A stretch of DNA of 38,724 nt from Gemmatimonadota bacterium. GTDB taxonomy: Bacteria > Gemmatimonadota > Gemmatimonadetes > Gemmatimonadales > GWC2-71-9. The translations under genes and the position numbers were made by a program. Below the pieces are notes generated by a model. It was not told the DNA's origin and did not search any database. It saw only the letters and a program-made list of their open reading frames with translations. Below, in pieces: positions 15,990 to 23,801 of the stretch. The number at the start of each line of letters is the position of its first letter. Within the stretch, counting starts at the first letter, position 1. The stretch spans positions 1 through 38,724 of the forward strand of contig JACPAP010000232.1 in NCBI GenBank assembly GCA_016180765.1. The letters are read 5' to 3'.

Positions 15990-16445
15990 CTACGACTTCC
16001 CGTTCCCGCCCGGCGCCAGCATCTCCGCCAGCGCGTCCAGCCGCTCGGTCCAGTACTGCTTCATCCGGTTGGCCGCCTCCTTGCTTTGCAGCTTCCGGTG
16101 CTGGACCGCCACCTGGGCCTTGGACCGTGCCGTCTTCCCAGGTGATGTGGATGTACTTGTTGGGCGTCGCACTCCGCACCGCGAGCGTCACGTCCGGAAG
16201 CCATTGCGACTGCAGGCGCGGCTGGCTGAACGCCCGGTACAGCTTGGTGAGTGAGACCGGCAACGTGCGGCTCTTGCTGGCCTCGTACTCGCCCGAGCGC
16301 CGCTGGCCCTGCTCCCGTAAGCCCTTGATGCGCTGGTAACCCACCGTCACCGTCTGGGCCCACCAGCCGTCAATGCAGTATACGCCTCGCCCGTCTTCCG
16401 CATGCGGGCGCGAACCAGGCGCTTGAAGTCTTTGTTGGTAGGCAT
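15990..16445 (-). pseudogene. DUF4287-type protein gene with two internal deletions
   Basis: The start is typical of the family: MPTNKDFKRLVRARM then RKTGEAYTA from ATG 16445. A stop follows at once in that frame. Sequence resumes in a second frame at about 16362 with WWAQTVTVGYQRIKGLR, then YEASKSRTLPVSLTKLYRAF and KYIHITWEDGT, which belong to the C-terminal half of the same proteins. A third frame from about 16125 gives KAQVAVQHRKLQSKEA and the ending DALAEMLAPGGNGKS (stop 15990-15992). Relative to full-length relatives, a large central segment and a short one near the end are missing, each with a frame change. The gene is non-functional as assembled. Confidence 0.75.
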
Positions 16446-16662
16446 CGTTGCGTTCCTTTGCGCTCTGGCCACGGCCAATTGCCCCCCAGCAGCGACTTGA
16501 CCGCGGCGACGCAAAGGTTCCCCGCAGAGCGATCCGGGAGTTTGCCCCCCTTTGCCTCTACCAAGGACCCTCGCTGGGGGAGGGCCGAAAGAGGTTGGGC
16601 GTGGATCACCGCCCGCGCTACTACGATGCGGCGGCCGGCCGGGCGGCGCAAGAGGGGTCTGG

Positions 16663-16971
16663 CTAGCGAGACTTCCGATGGGCCTGCACGTAGGCCCGGA
16701 GCACGGCGTTCATCCGGGTCTGGTAGCCGGGGCCCAGCCGCTTAAACCAGTCCAAGACTTCGCGGTCCAGGCGGATGGACACGGCGACCTTGGGCTCCGG
16801 CAGCACGATGCGGGCCTGCTTGAACCACTCCGCGTCCAACAACGGCGCCGCGTCCGGATCTTCGGCCACGGCCTTGGCGATGTCTTCGTCGGTGAGCGCG
16901 TCAACCCGGGCCCAATCGGTCTTCCCCTTGCGATCCCGGCGGGAACGCCTGACGATACGTCGCTCGTTCAC
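16663..16971 (-). CDS. brnA: BrnA antitoxin
   Basis: A 102-residue antitoxin. The C-terminal block VSIRLDREVLDWFKRLG then GYQTRMNAVLRAYV is the ribbon-helix-helix-like BrnA domain, preceded by the usual DWARVDALTDEDI. It starts at GTG 16971 inside the 3' end of brnT (about 71 bp overlap), which couples their translation. BrnA binds BrnT and represses the shared promoter. Confidence 0.92.
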   Translation of the reverse strand: MNERRIVRRSRRDRKGKTDWARVDALTDEDIAKAVAEDPDAAPLLDAEWFKQARIVLPEPKVAVSIRLDREVLDWFKRLGPGYQTRMNAVLRAYVQAHRKSR

Positions 16972-17215
16972 GTCTGCTCGCCCTCCGCGCTGAAATGATT
17001 CGCCGGTTCCGGCCTCGCGGCGGGTAAACTACAGCGGTCACTCTCTCATCCGCGATTCCGATCGCGAGGAACCGGACCTCCCCGGACGGCTTCTGTGGGA
17101 CCGCCGGTTCCAGAACGGGACCGTCGAACACGCCAATGGCGTCGTCGAAGTCGATCCCGTGCTTAGCGAGATTCGCCGCGTTCTTCTGTGGGTCCCACTC
17201 GAAACCACGGAACAT
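16901..17215 (-). CDS. brnT: BrnT toxin
   Basis: A 104-residue ribonuclease toxin of the BrnT/RelE-like fold: FEWDPQKNAANLAKHGIDF at the start, VRFLAIGIADERVTAVVY in the middle and RIISARRASRRERATY near the end, the normal BrnT core. The last dozen residues extend past the usual end, into the overlap with brnA. ATG 17215 is five bases from a palindrome, so the leader is very short or absent. An upstream in-frame extension to 17575 has no BrnT similarity and is rejected. Confidence 0.92.
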   Translation of the reverse strand: MFRGFEWDPQKNAANLAKHGIDFDDAIGVFDGPVLEPAVPQKPSGEVRFLAIGIADERVTAVVYPPRGRNRRIISARRASRRERATYRQAFPPGSQGEDRLGPG

Positions 17216-17219
17216 GAAT

Positions 17220-17232
17220 ATACGATTCGTAT
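17220..17232. promoter_or_regulatory. candidate operator of brnTA
   Basis: A perfect inverted repeat ATACGA-T-TCGTAT in a locally A/T-rich patch, five bases upstream of the brnT start. This is where an autorepressing BrnA-BrnT complex would be expected to bind. Confidence 0.5.
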
Positions 17233-17342
17233 GTACAGAACGCCAGTGCCAGCCCGGGTGCGGCCTACGATCGCGCCTCCACGTTTCACCGGTATCACCG
17301 AAGTGATGCGCGACGGTTCCGGATATTGCGGGACTCCTATCA

Positions 17343-17418
17343 CTAGTCGTCGTCCTCCCACGGCCGCCGGTCTGCCTCCTCCTTCTGGCGACGGGCCCGG
17401 CGGAACGCGCCGGCCGCC
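17343..17418 (-). pseudogene. possible C-terminal remnant of a lost gene
   Basis: On the minus strand a short open stretch reads AFRRARRQKEEADRRPWED and ends in a stop at 17343-17345. It looks like the charged tail of a real protein, but nothing upstream in frame supports a gene. The rest of the 297-bp spacer 17216-17512 holds the brnTA operator and the second 17-bp repeat. Confidence 0.25.
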
Positions 17419-17445
17419 CCACCGCCGGGTCAAGAGGCGCGGCTC

Positions 17446-17462
17446 GCGTTTTTCTGCCTATG
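17446..17462 (+). repeat. dispersed 17-bp repeat, copy 2
   Basis: Exact second copy of GCGTTTTTCTGCCTATG (first at 2985-3001), 51 bp upstream of the next gene. Confidence 0.6.
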
Positions 17463-17512
17463 CACTTCCAGCGGTCTCCCTTACGTTCGCTCGTTTCCTG
17501 GTGGAGCCACCA

Positions 17513-17962
17513 ATGAACACCCTCCGTTGGGACATCGGGCGCGCGGGCCGGGCCTGGACCGGGACGGAATCTCATGAGCGCGCCAATCGCCGCCCGGAGA
17601 AGCTGGAGATGTTCGAGGGGAAGCTGCTGTTGACCGACGAGGACCGGCTCAATCTGCTGGGGATGCTGCTGGAGAATGTCGGCGCCGATCAGGCGGTCCG
17701 CTTGGGCGATCCCAAAGTGTGGATCGATGCGGCGGAGACACTCAGGCCCGCCTGGGCTCGGCGCTCGTTCTTGGGCGACCGGTTCAACCGCTGGATGCTG
17801 ATGCTATGGTGCGTGAATCTTGTCGTCATCGCGGGCGTGGTGTTCATCGCCGTGCGCCGCCCCGAATTGCCACCACTGTCTCCTTCCGGGGAAGCCCTGC
17901 TCTTGTGCGCTCTCGTGGCCCTATGGACCTCGCTCGCGGTGAACGCGTTCCTCAAGCTGTGA
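17513..17962 (+). CDS. small protein with two C-terminal membrane helices
   Basis: A 149-residue protein of unknown function. A soluble N-terminal half (MFEGKLLLTDEDRLNLLG, LLENVGADQAVRLG) is followed by two hydrophobic helices, WMLMLWCVNLVVIAGVVF and LLLCALVALWTSLAV. ATG 17513 has GGTGGAG six bases upstream. ATG 17609 (MFEGK...) is also plausible and would start directly at the better-looking domain. It lies between the toxin-antitoxin pairs brnTA and vapBC with no clear link to either. Confidence 0.6.
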   Translation: MNTLRWDIGRAGRAWTGTESHERANRRPEKLEMFEGKLLLTDEDRLNLLGMLLENVGADQAVRLGDPKVWIDAAETLRPAWARRSFLGDRFNRWMLMLWCVNLVVIAGVVFIAVRRPELPPLSPSGEALLLCALVALWTSLAVNAFLKL

Positions 17963-18005
17963 CCGAGTCGGAGCTGGTCCCACCGTCTAGAACTGTGTAG
18001 CTTAT

Positions 18006-18023
18006 TGTGTGATAGTACACACA
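18006..18023. promoter_or_regulatory. candidate operator/promoter of vapBC
   Basis: Inverted repeat TGTGTG-ATAGTA-CACACA in an A/T-rich patch 15 bp before vapB. GATAGT inside it resembles a -10 element, so a VapB-VapC complex bound here could block transcription. Confidence 0.5.
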
Positions 18024-18038
18024 TCCGGAGCATCCTCG

Positions 18039-18239
18039 ATGGCCACCAACCTCGCGATCGATCCCGCGTTGATTGACCGGGCCCTGGCGGTGAGCGGTGA
18101 GAAGTCCAAGAAGGCGGCGGTGACCAAGGCCTTGGAGGAGTTCATCGCCCGCCGAGAGCAGCGGCGGCTGCTCGAGCTATTCGGCAGGGTGGATTGGAAC
18201 CCGGACTACGATTACAAGGCCCAGCGGTCCCGCCGGTGA
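18039..18239 (+). CDS. vapB: VapB-type antitoxin
   Basis: A 66-residue antitoxin: MATNLAIDPALIDRALAVSG then KAAVTKALEEFIARREQ, a ribbon-helix-helix-like DNA-binding region, and a C-terminal LFGRVDWNPDYDYKAQR tail typical of antitoxins that wrap around PIN-domain toxins. ATG 18039 is chosen over an upstream ATA/GTG frame because GGAG lies nine bases before it and the family begins here. The stop overlaps the vapC GTG (GTGA). Confidence 0.88.
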   Translation: MATNLAIDPALIDRALAVSGEKSKKAAVTKALEEFIARREQRRLLELFGRVDWNPDYDYKAQRSRR

Positions 18240-18640
18240 ATCTGTTCGTGGACACCAGCGTCTGGTCGCTTGCTCTGCGACGCGACTCGCCGCCCTTGGC
18301 GCCCCACGTCGCGTTCGTCCGGAACGCGCTGGGGGCGGGTGACGCGGTGTTCACCACCGGTCTCGTCCTGCAAGAGCTGCTTCAAGGCGTCTCGGGACCC
18401 AAATTCCGTGAGGCCATCGTGCAGCGGTTCGCGGCCCTCCCGTTCCTGGTGCCTGAACGCGAGGATCACGTCAGGGCTGCCACCGTCCACACGGCGTGCA
18501 GACACAAGGGGATCCAGGTCACGACCATAGATACATTGCTGGCGGCGCTCTGCATCCGGCATGGTCTGACTATGTTGTCCACGGACCAGGACTTGGCGCA
18601 CATCGCCCGCATCGAGCCACTCAAGGTCTGGAAGCCGTGA
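18236..18640 (+). CDS. vapC: VapC toxin, PIN-domain ribonuclease
   Basis: A 134-residue PIN domain. Acidic metal ligands are visible in FVDTSVWS (Asp near residue 5), LVLQELLQG (Glu), TTIDTLLAAL (Asp) and LSTDQDLAHIA (Asp). VapC toxins cleave tRNA or rRNA when the antitoxin is lost. It starts at GTG 18236, inside the vapB stop. An upstream in-frame ATG at 18194 lies in vapB and is rejected. A strong bidirectional terminator follows. Confidence 0.9.
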   Translation: MNLFVDTSVWSLALRRDSPPLAPHVAFVRNALGAGDAVFTTGLVLQELLQGVSGPKFREAIVQRFAALPFLVPEREDHVRAATVHTACRHKGIQVTTIDTLLAALCIRHGLTMLSTDQDLAHIARIEPLKVWKP

Positions 18641-18653
18641 GATCTGGATGCGT

Positions 18654-18684
18654 GAAGCGCGGCAGCCACTGGCTGCCGCGCTTC
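18654..18684. terminator. bidirectional terminator between vapC and the M14 peptidase
   Basis: A perfect 14-bp stem, GAAGCGCGGCAGCC and GGCTGCCGCGCTTC, with a three-base loop, lies between two convergent genes. There is no T-run, as is common in high-G+C genomes. Confidence 0.75.
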
Positions 18685-18712
18685 GTGATGCGGGGAGGAG
18701 CGAGCCCGGAAC

Positions 18713-21505
18713 CTACTGTGCCGCCACGCCCCGAATCTGCGTGGTACCCGCCAGGTAGATCCCGTTGAACAAGAACTTGAACGTCCCGTGCGGCTGGCCG
18801 CGGTTGGTGACCTCCGGGCCCAACAGATACAGCTGGCCCCGGCCCACCTTCGCCTCGGCCATCGCCACGCCACCTGCCAGATACTGCTGGCCCCAGGCCC
18901 AGCCGCTCCGGAGCGGCGCGTCACTGTCGAACCACGCTACCTGGTTCACGCCCTGCGCCATGGCGTCCGGCGACAGCTTCATTACCGGACTCTGGTCGAA
19001 GAACACGTCCACCCGCTCCGGCATCCCGTACGCGATGGGCCGAGTGTTATCCACCCGCACCTCCAGCACCGAGCCCGGCACGTAGAACTTGTCCTCCGGG
19101 AGCGGCTTTCCCGAGGCGTCCACCAGCTGGTTTCCGATGGGGAGGCCGGCATGTGCGCCCATGGCGATGGAGCTGCCGATGGCGATGATGGTGCCGCCGT
19201 CGGCCAGGAACTGCTTGAGTTGCGGCACCGTCTTGGCCACGGTCACGTGGCCCAGCCACCCGCGGAACTCCGGTGGAATGCTGGCGGCGTCAGGCTGCTG
19301 GCTCTCGCCACCACCGCCGGCGCGATCGGCCTCCGGAATCGCCTCGGTAGGGAAGATGAGCACGTCGTATTTCTTGGCGAGCTGACCAGCGTCGAGTGCC
19401 TGCGGCCAGAGGCGCTCGAAGGGGAACTCGTAGCGCTCCAGCAGCCAGCGGATCCAGCCCGACGGCATGGAGCCGCCATAGCGATCCCACAACGCCACCC
19501 GCACCGGTCGTATTCGCAGCGCGCCCACCTCCGGCCCCTTGGCCACGCCATCGAACCAAATCCCTAGCTCGGTGGCGAGCTGGTGGAGCACGGGCACCAG
19601 GCCCGACTTGGCCGGGATATAGACCGTGCCGGCCGGATAGGTCGTCCCGTTGGCCTGGAACGGCTCAGTGAGCCACTGCACCTCGTACTTCCTGGCCATC
19701 AGGCGATTGGTGGCCACGAAGCCGTCGTTGTACCCGTGGCTGAGCAGGAAGCCCTGGGCGCCCTGCACGCCGGCCACCATTCCCGCCGGCGGCTTCTGCA
19801 ACCCGGTGGTCTTGACGAACGGGCCGTCGAACCCGTCCAGGATGCGGTCGAACCTGACACCCATCTGATACGCCAGCGTGTAGCCCGCGTTGTCGTACGG
19901 CGGAATGGGCGGGCCGCCCTCGTAGGTGAAGTCGTTGGGATAATCCTGCGGCTCGAACATGTCCACCACGTGCGGCCGGAAGGCCTGCGCCGTCTTCACC
20001 ACGTACGAGTTCTCCGGGTACTGCTTGCCGCCCACCGTGAACGAGCTGGTGGCCTGGAGAATGGTGACGCCGTTCTTGACCAGCGTGTTCACGAACTTGA
20101 CCGCGGTGGGGAAGTCCGGTTGGTCCGACCGAATGATGTAGCCCCTGGGATCCCGGTTGGCGGGATCGCGCAGCATCTGGAAATACTTGGCCGGCACCTC
20201 GCGGCCGAAGCCGGGGAAACGCTCCGCGCCCAACCGCACCGCGGGATCCTTCGCCACCGCCGCCTTGACCGCGTCGATCAGCCGGGGGTGAACCGTCCAG
20301 GTGTCCCGGCTGCCGCGCTCGATGGAGCGCTTGCCCATGAGATACACGTTGTAGAGCAGCTTCGCCCGGTTGCGGGAGGCGTAGTCCAGCACCGCGCGGT
20401 TGGCGGTGATGGAGTAGTCAATGGACTGCCGGAAATGCCAGTTCTGCGTGGGCTCCACCGGCCACAGCAGGTCGCCGCTGGGTAGTTGGCGCTCGGGATA
20501 GAAGGGGATGGTCATGGGCGTGGGGCTCCCCTTGGTCTCCGTGAGCAGGCCGATCATGTTGTGGAAGTACGCGGTGGTCCTCAAGCCCCCGTTCCACCAG
20601 GTCTGGTAGCTGGCCCCTTTGCGCATGGTGGCGCCGGGCTTCGCTTCCGCGATGAAGCGCTCGTGCATCGCGGCGCCCACCCCGTCAATCTCCGCCATCA
20701 GGAGCGGGTCCAGATTGTAGTTGAACGGATCGCGGAACGGCGGCGCGAACAGGATCACGCCTTGCGGTCCGGTCTGATGGTGGTTGTAGAGGATCTGGGG
20801 CGACCACTCCAGGTAGAGCACCCGCGCCATGTTCTCGGTCTCGGGCTGGTTGACCATGTAGAAGTCGCGGTTGTTGTCGTGCCCGATGTACTTCTGGTAG
20901 AGGCGCGGAAGGCCTTCCATGGATCGCTTGAGCGGGTCGGCCTCGCGCATGTACCAGCCGGAGACCAGCTCCATGCCGTCCGGGTTGGCCTGCACCGCCA
21001 GCAAGACCACGTCGTTCAGGAAGCGCAGGGTCTCGGGGTCGGTGCGGCTCGCCATCTGATAGACCGTTTCCATCAGCTGGTGGGCGCCGAGCACTTCGGT
21101 GCCGTGGAGGCCGCCGTCAATCCAGACCACGGCTTTGCCCTCGTGCGCGAGTGCCGTGGCCTGGTCGTCCGTCAGTCCCTCGGCCAGCGCCAGGCGGCGG
21201 GAGATGTCCCGGTAGCGCGCCAGCCCGGCGTGGTTCTCGGGCGACGTGATGATGGCCATGAGCTGCGGCCGCCCCTCGGCGCTCTTCCCGATCTCCTGCA
21301 CCACCAGACGGTCCGACTCGGCGTCGAGCTTGCGCCAGTAGTCCGCCAGCTGGGTGTAGCTGGCGAGGAAATAGTCGTCGCCGATGTTGGAGCCGAACTG
21401 CTCTTTGGGGGTGGTGATGCGGGTCTGGGCCGCGGCGGGAACCGCGATGCCAACCGCCGCCATGAGGGCCAGCCCCATGACGCGGCCGCGACTGATGAGA
21501 ACCAT
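18713..21505 (-). CDS. secreted M14 zinc carboxypeptidase-like protein
   Basis: A 930-residue exported protein. The signal peptide ends at about residue 27 (AVPAAAQ). The M14 catalytic part has HGTE (His134, Glu137) as the first zinc-ligand pair, an ANPDGME motif, GHDNNRDF and NHHQTGP (His242/243) carrying the third ligand region, and an LTETKG segment. The C-terminal third has a class I amidotransferase-like sheet (KKYDVLIFPTEAIPE, LADGGTIIAIGSS) with a disordered Gly/Gln linker. These large M14 proteins are frequent in Gemmatimonadota-like genomes and are presumed to digest peptides outside the cell. It is paralogous to the gene at 30502; key residues occur at identical positions. Confidence 0.9.
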   Translation of the reverse strand: MVLISRGRVMGLALMAAVGIAVPAAAQTRITTPKEQFGSNIGDDYFLASYTQLADYWRKLDAESDRLVVQEIGKSAEGRPQLMAIITSPENHAGLARYRDISRRLALAEGLTDDQATALAHEGKAVVWIDGGLHGTEVLGAHQLMETVYQMASRTDPETLRFLNDVVLLAVQANPDGMELVSGWYMREADPLKRSMEGLPRLYQKYIGHDNNRDFYMVNQPETENMARVLYLEWSPQILYNHHQTGPQGVILFAPPFRDPFNYNLDPLLMAEIDGVGAAMHERFIAEAKPGATMRKGASYQTWWNGGLRTTAYFHNMIGLLTETKGSPTPMTIPFYPERQLPSGDLLWPVEPTQNWHFRQSIDYSITANRAVLDYASRNRAKLLYNVYLMGKRSIERGSRDTWTVHPRLIDAVKAAVAKDPAVRLGAERFPGFGREVPAKYFQMLRDPANRDPRGYIIRSDQPDFPTAVKFVNTLVKNGVTILQATSSFTVGGKQYPENSYVVKTAQAFRPHVVDMFEPQDYPNDFTYEGGPPIPPYDNAGYTLAYQMGVRFDRILDGFDGPFVKTTGLQKPPAGMVAGVQGAQGFLLSHGYNDGFVATNRLMARKYEVQWLTEPFQANGTTYPAGTVYIPAKSGLVPVLHQLATELGIWFDGVAKGPEVGALRIRPVRVALWDRYGGSMPSGWIRWLLERYEFPFERLWPQALDAGQLAKKYDVLIFPTEAIPEADRAGGGGESQQPDAASIPPEFRGWLGHVTVAKTVPQLKQFLADGGTIIAIGSSIAMGAHAGLPIGNQLVDASGKPLPEDKFYVPGSVLEVRVDNTRPIAYGMPERVDVFFDQSPVMKLSPDAMAQGVNQVAWFDSDAPLRSGWAWGQQYLAGGVAMAEAKVGRGQLYLLGPEVTNRGQPHGTFKFLFNGIYLAGTTQIRGVAAQ

Positions 21506-21510
21506 CGGTA

Positions 21511-21520
21511 CCCCTCCTTT
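21511..21520 (-). promoter_or_regulatory. strong ribosome binding site of the M14 gene
   Basis: AAAGGAGGGG on the minus strand ends five bases before ATG 21505. A longer frame starting with TTG at 21523 would place the ribosome site inside the coding sequence, so the shorter start is correct. Confidence 0.75.
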
Positions 21521-21648
21521 CAAAGAAGGTCCGGTTCGGGGAGGGGTTCACTAGGATAGGCCCCGGTACGGGGGAACGCCAGAAGCGCGCGTTGCGCCGG
21601 CGCTGGTGGGCGTGCATAATCGCCCGCGTCCGTCTTCCAGGCAGCGCC

Positions 21649-22818
21649 ATGCGTTGGACGCTCTGGGCCGTTCTCGTCACGCAAGTCGCCACGCCGGCTC
21701 TGGCGCAGCAATCCCAGACCGGCCTTGGCTGGTCCGCTCTTCCGGCGCTGAACTATGACTCCGACCAGGGGTTCGGCTACGGTGTCACCGGCGGGCTGTA
21801 CCAGTACGGCGACGGGAGCCAGCCGCCGTATCTCTGGGCCTTCGAGCCCATCGTCTTCTTCACCACGCGCGGCCGGCGCTCGGTCACGGTGTTCTACGAC
21901 GCCCCGCGACAATTCGGTGAGGCGGTGCGGCTCACGGTGCGGGCCTACGTGGACCGCGACTGCTGCCAGCCGTACTTCGGCCTGGGGAACGCGTCGGCCT
22001 ACGACGCGGCCCTGACCACGCGCCCGTCGCTGCCCGACTATTACACCTACCGAAGGAACCGCGCGGTGGCGGTGGTGGATCTTCAGTGGCGGGTGCTGCC
22101 ACGGGTGCGCCTGCTCACCGGCGTGGCGGTGAACCGCAACGCCACCGCCGCCCGGGATCCCAGCACCCAGTTCGCGGTGGACCTCGGCAACGGCACCATC
22201 CCTTCCGGCGAGGACGCGTCCACGTCACTCGGCCCCAAGGTCGGACTGGTGTATGACACCCGCGACCTGGAGCGTGACCCGCGGCGCGGCATGTGGCTCG
22301 AGGGCATCGCCTGGCAGGGCGTGGTGCTGCCCGGCGGCGACGACTTCACCCGCTGGACCGGCACGCTCCGCGGCTACCTGAGTCTGGATCCGTCGCTCAC
22401 CGTCGCGGCCCGCGTGTTCGGCGAGCACATCGAGGGCGCGATGCCCGTCGCGATGCTGTCGGACCTGGGCTCGTCGTTCCAGGACTTCGGCGGGCTGGGC
22501 GGCGCGGAGTCGGTGCGCGGGGTGTTGTGGCAGCGGTTCCTGGGGCGGACCAGGGCGTTGAGCAACCTGGAGGTCCGCTGGCGGGGTCCGGGCTTCCGCT
22601 TCCTGGGCGCGCCGTGGCAGCTCGGTGCGGTGGGCTTCGTGGACGCCGGGCGCGTGTGGGACGATCGTGGGGCGGGCGACGGTGCGGCCGGGCTGCACTG
22701 GGGGAAGGGCGGGGGGCTTCGCGTGGCGTGGGGTCAGTCGTTCATCATCGCGGCCGATTTTGGCCACGGCCGCGAAGCCGGGCTCCAGACCTACCTCAAG
22801 CTCGGCCACATGTTCTAG
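21649..22818 (+). CDS. BamA/surface-antigen-like outer membrane barrel
   Basis: A 389-residue protein: signal peptide MRWTLWAVLVTQVATPALAQ, then alternating strands throughout. Features of the Omp85/bacterial surface antigen barrel are visible: ALNYDSDQGFGYGV near the start, GLVYDTRDLERDPRRGMWLEG in the middle, GAESVRGVLWQRFLG and a terminal aromatic residue (GHMF). No POTRA domains are present, so this is a barrel-only member. ATG 21649 is chosen because the signal peptide begins there; the ORF upstream adds an Arg-rich tail. It is divergent from the M14 gene, with only about 140 bp for both promoters. Confidence 0.85.
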   Translation: MRWTLWAVLVTQVATPALAQQSQTGLGWSALPALNYDSDQGFGYGVTGGLYQYGDGSQPPYLWAFEPIVFFTTRGRRSVTVFYDAPRQFGEAVRLTVRAYVDRDCCQPYFGLGNASAYDAALTTRPSLPDYYTYRRNRAVAVVDLQWRVLPRVRLLTGVAVNRNATAARDPSTQFAVDLGNGTIPSGEDASTSLGPKVGLVYDTRDLERDPRRGMWLEGIAWQGVVLPGGDDFTRWTGTLRGYLSLDPSLTVAARVFGEHIEGAMPVAMLSDLGSSFQDFGGLGGAESVRGVLWQRFLGRTRALSNLEVRWRGPGFRFLGAPWQLGAVGFVDAGRVWDDRGAGDGAAGLHWGKGGGLRVAWGQSFIIAADFGHGREAGLQTYLKLGHMF

Positions 22819-23195
22819 GCGGCCAGCCCCGCCGACCCGCGGCTCTGAATCGCTAGACGCTCCTCCACCTTTCTTCGCCCTCTGCGGTGATCTGTTGCTC
22901 GCGGGCGCTCGAATGGGTAATGAAGGGAGGCCCCTGGGATCTGGCCCCGGCTTCCGCCCAGAACCTGAGTTGCCGCGAGCGGATTCAGCGAGAATTGCGG
23001 GTTGGACCCCAGCGTCGCGCCGCAGGCCTGTTTGGCCATGGCGGGGTACAGGGAGGGGTCAAGCGGGCATCCAAGAGGCGCCCGTGGCCCCTTCTCCAGA
23101 CCAAATGTCCCCAAAACGCAGGTCGGGTGTCCCAAGAACGCAGTAGCGGGCGCGGGCGGATTCGCCAGATTAGAAGCACCCCTACCGGAGCCCTC
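22819..23195. other. 377-bp spacer before the patatin/CHAT block
   Basis: I find no convincing gene. Long frames exist here on both strands, but their composition is not protein-like. The only structure seen is the imperfect direct repeat at 23106-23143. A promoter for the following operon should lie in the last 100 bp, but no clear hexamers stand out. Confidence 0.4.
23106..23143 (+). repeat. 16-bp imperfect direct repeat
   Basis: TGTCCCCAAAACGCAG (23106-23121) and TGTCCCAAGAACGCAG (23128-23143) match at 14 of 16 positions, with a 22-bp period. They lie 50-90 bp upstream of the first gene of the block and could be tandem regulator sites or a remnant of a mobile element. Confidence 0.45.
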
Positions 23196-23729
23196 ATGCA
23201 GGCGGGGAGCAGCCCCTCCGGCTCGCACCGCATTGGCCGGGTCGTCGCGTACACCACCATCGTGGTGCTCGCGGCGGCGGTGGCTTTCGTCTGGCTGTTG
23301 CTCTCCCTTCCCGCGGCGCACCCCGCCGCCGGCGAGGTCAGTCCTGACGATCTCGCCCTGCGCGCCCTGTTCGCCCGCACCACGGCCGTGATGTTCGTGG
23401 CCGGGGTGATGGGCGCGTGCCTCTACAACTTCCGGGGTCTCTCCAAACACTCCGCTTCGGGCGACTACCACGTGAACTACGATCTGTCGTACTTCCTGCG
23501 CCCCCTGGCCGGCGGGATCAGCGGGCTGATCGTGTTCTTCCTGCTGTTGGGCGGCGCGATGACGCTGAACGTCGGCACGCAGGAGGGGAACCTGGCGTGG
23601 GCCACGCTGCTGGGCCGGATGCCGTACATCGCGTTCTCGTTGCTGGCCGGGTACGGGTCGCACGAGTTCATGCTCAAGCTCAAGGACCTGGCGGACTCGT
23701 TGTTTGCGTTGAAAGACAAGGAGGAGTGA
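23196..23729 (+). CDS. multi-pass membrane protein, first gene of the patatin/CHAT block
   Basis: A 177-residue protein with four predicted helices: VVAYTTIVVLAAAVAFVWLL, ALFARTTAVMFVAGVMGACL, LAGGISGLIVFFLLLGGAM and a weaker one near MPYIAFSLLAGYGSHEF. It is a family unknown to me. It ends in a charged Lys/Glu tail. ATG 23196 has GGAG eight bases upstream; the frame extends further up but only as Arg-rich text. Its stop overlaps a GTG that could be the original start of the patatin gene, so the two are probably co-translated. By context it may anchor or regulate the phospholipase. Confidence 0.7.
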   Translation: MQAGSSPSGSHRIGRVVAYTTIVVLAAAVAFVWLLLSLPAAHPAAGEVSPDDLALRALFARTTAVMFVAGVMGACLYNFRGLSKHSASGDYHVNYDLSYFLRPLAGGISGLIVFFLLLGGAMTLNVGTQEGNLAWATLLGRMPYIAFSLLAGYGSHEFMLKLKDLADSLFALKDKEE

Positions 23730-23801
23730 GTCACGTCTGATCCCTCCATCCGCCAGCTCACGCCCGTCGAGGACGCCGAGAATCCCGAGTATCCGGCGGC
23801 C

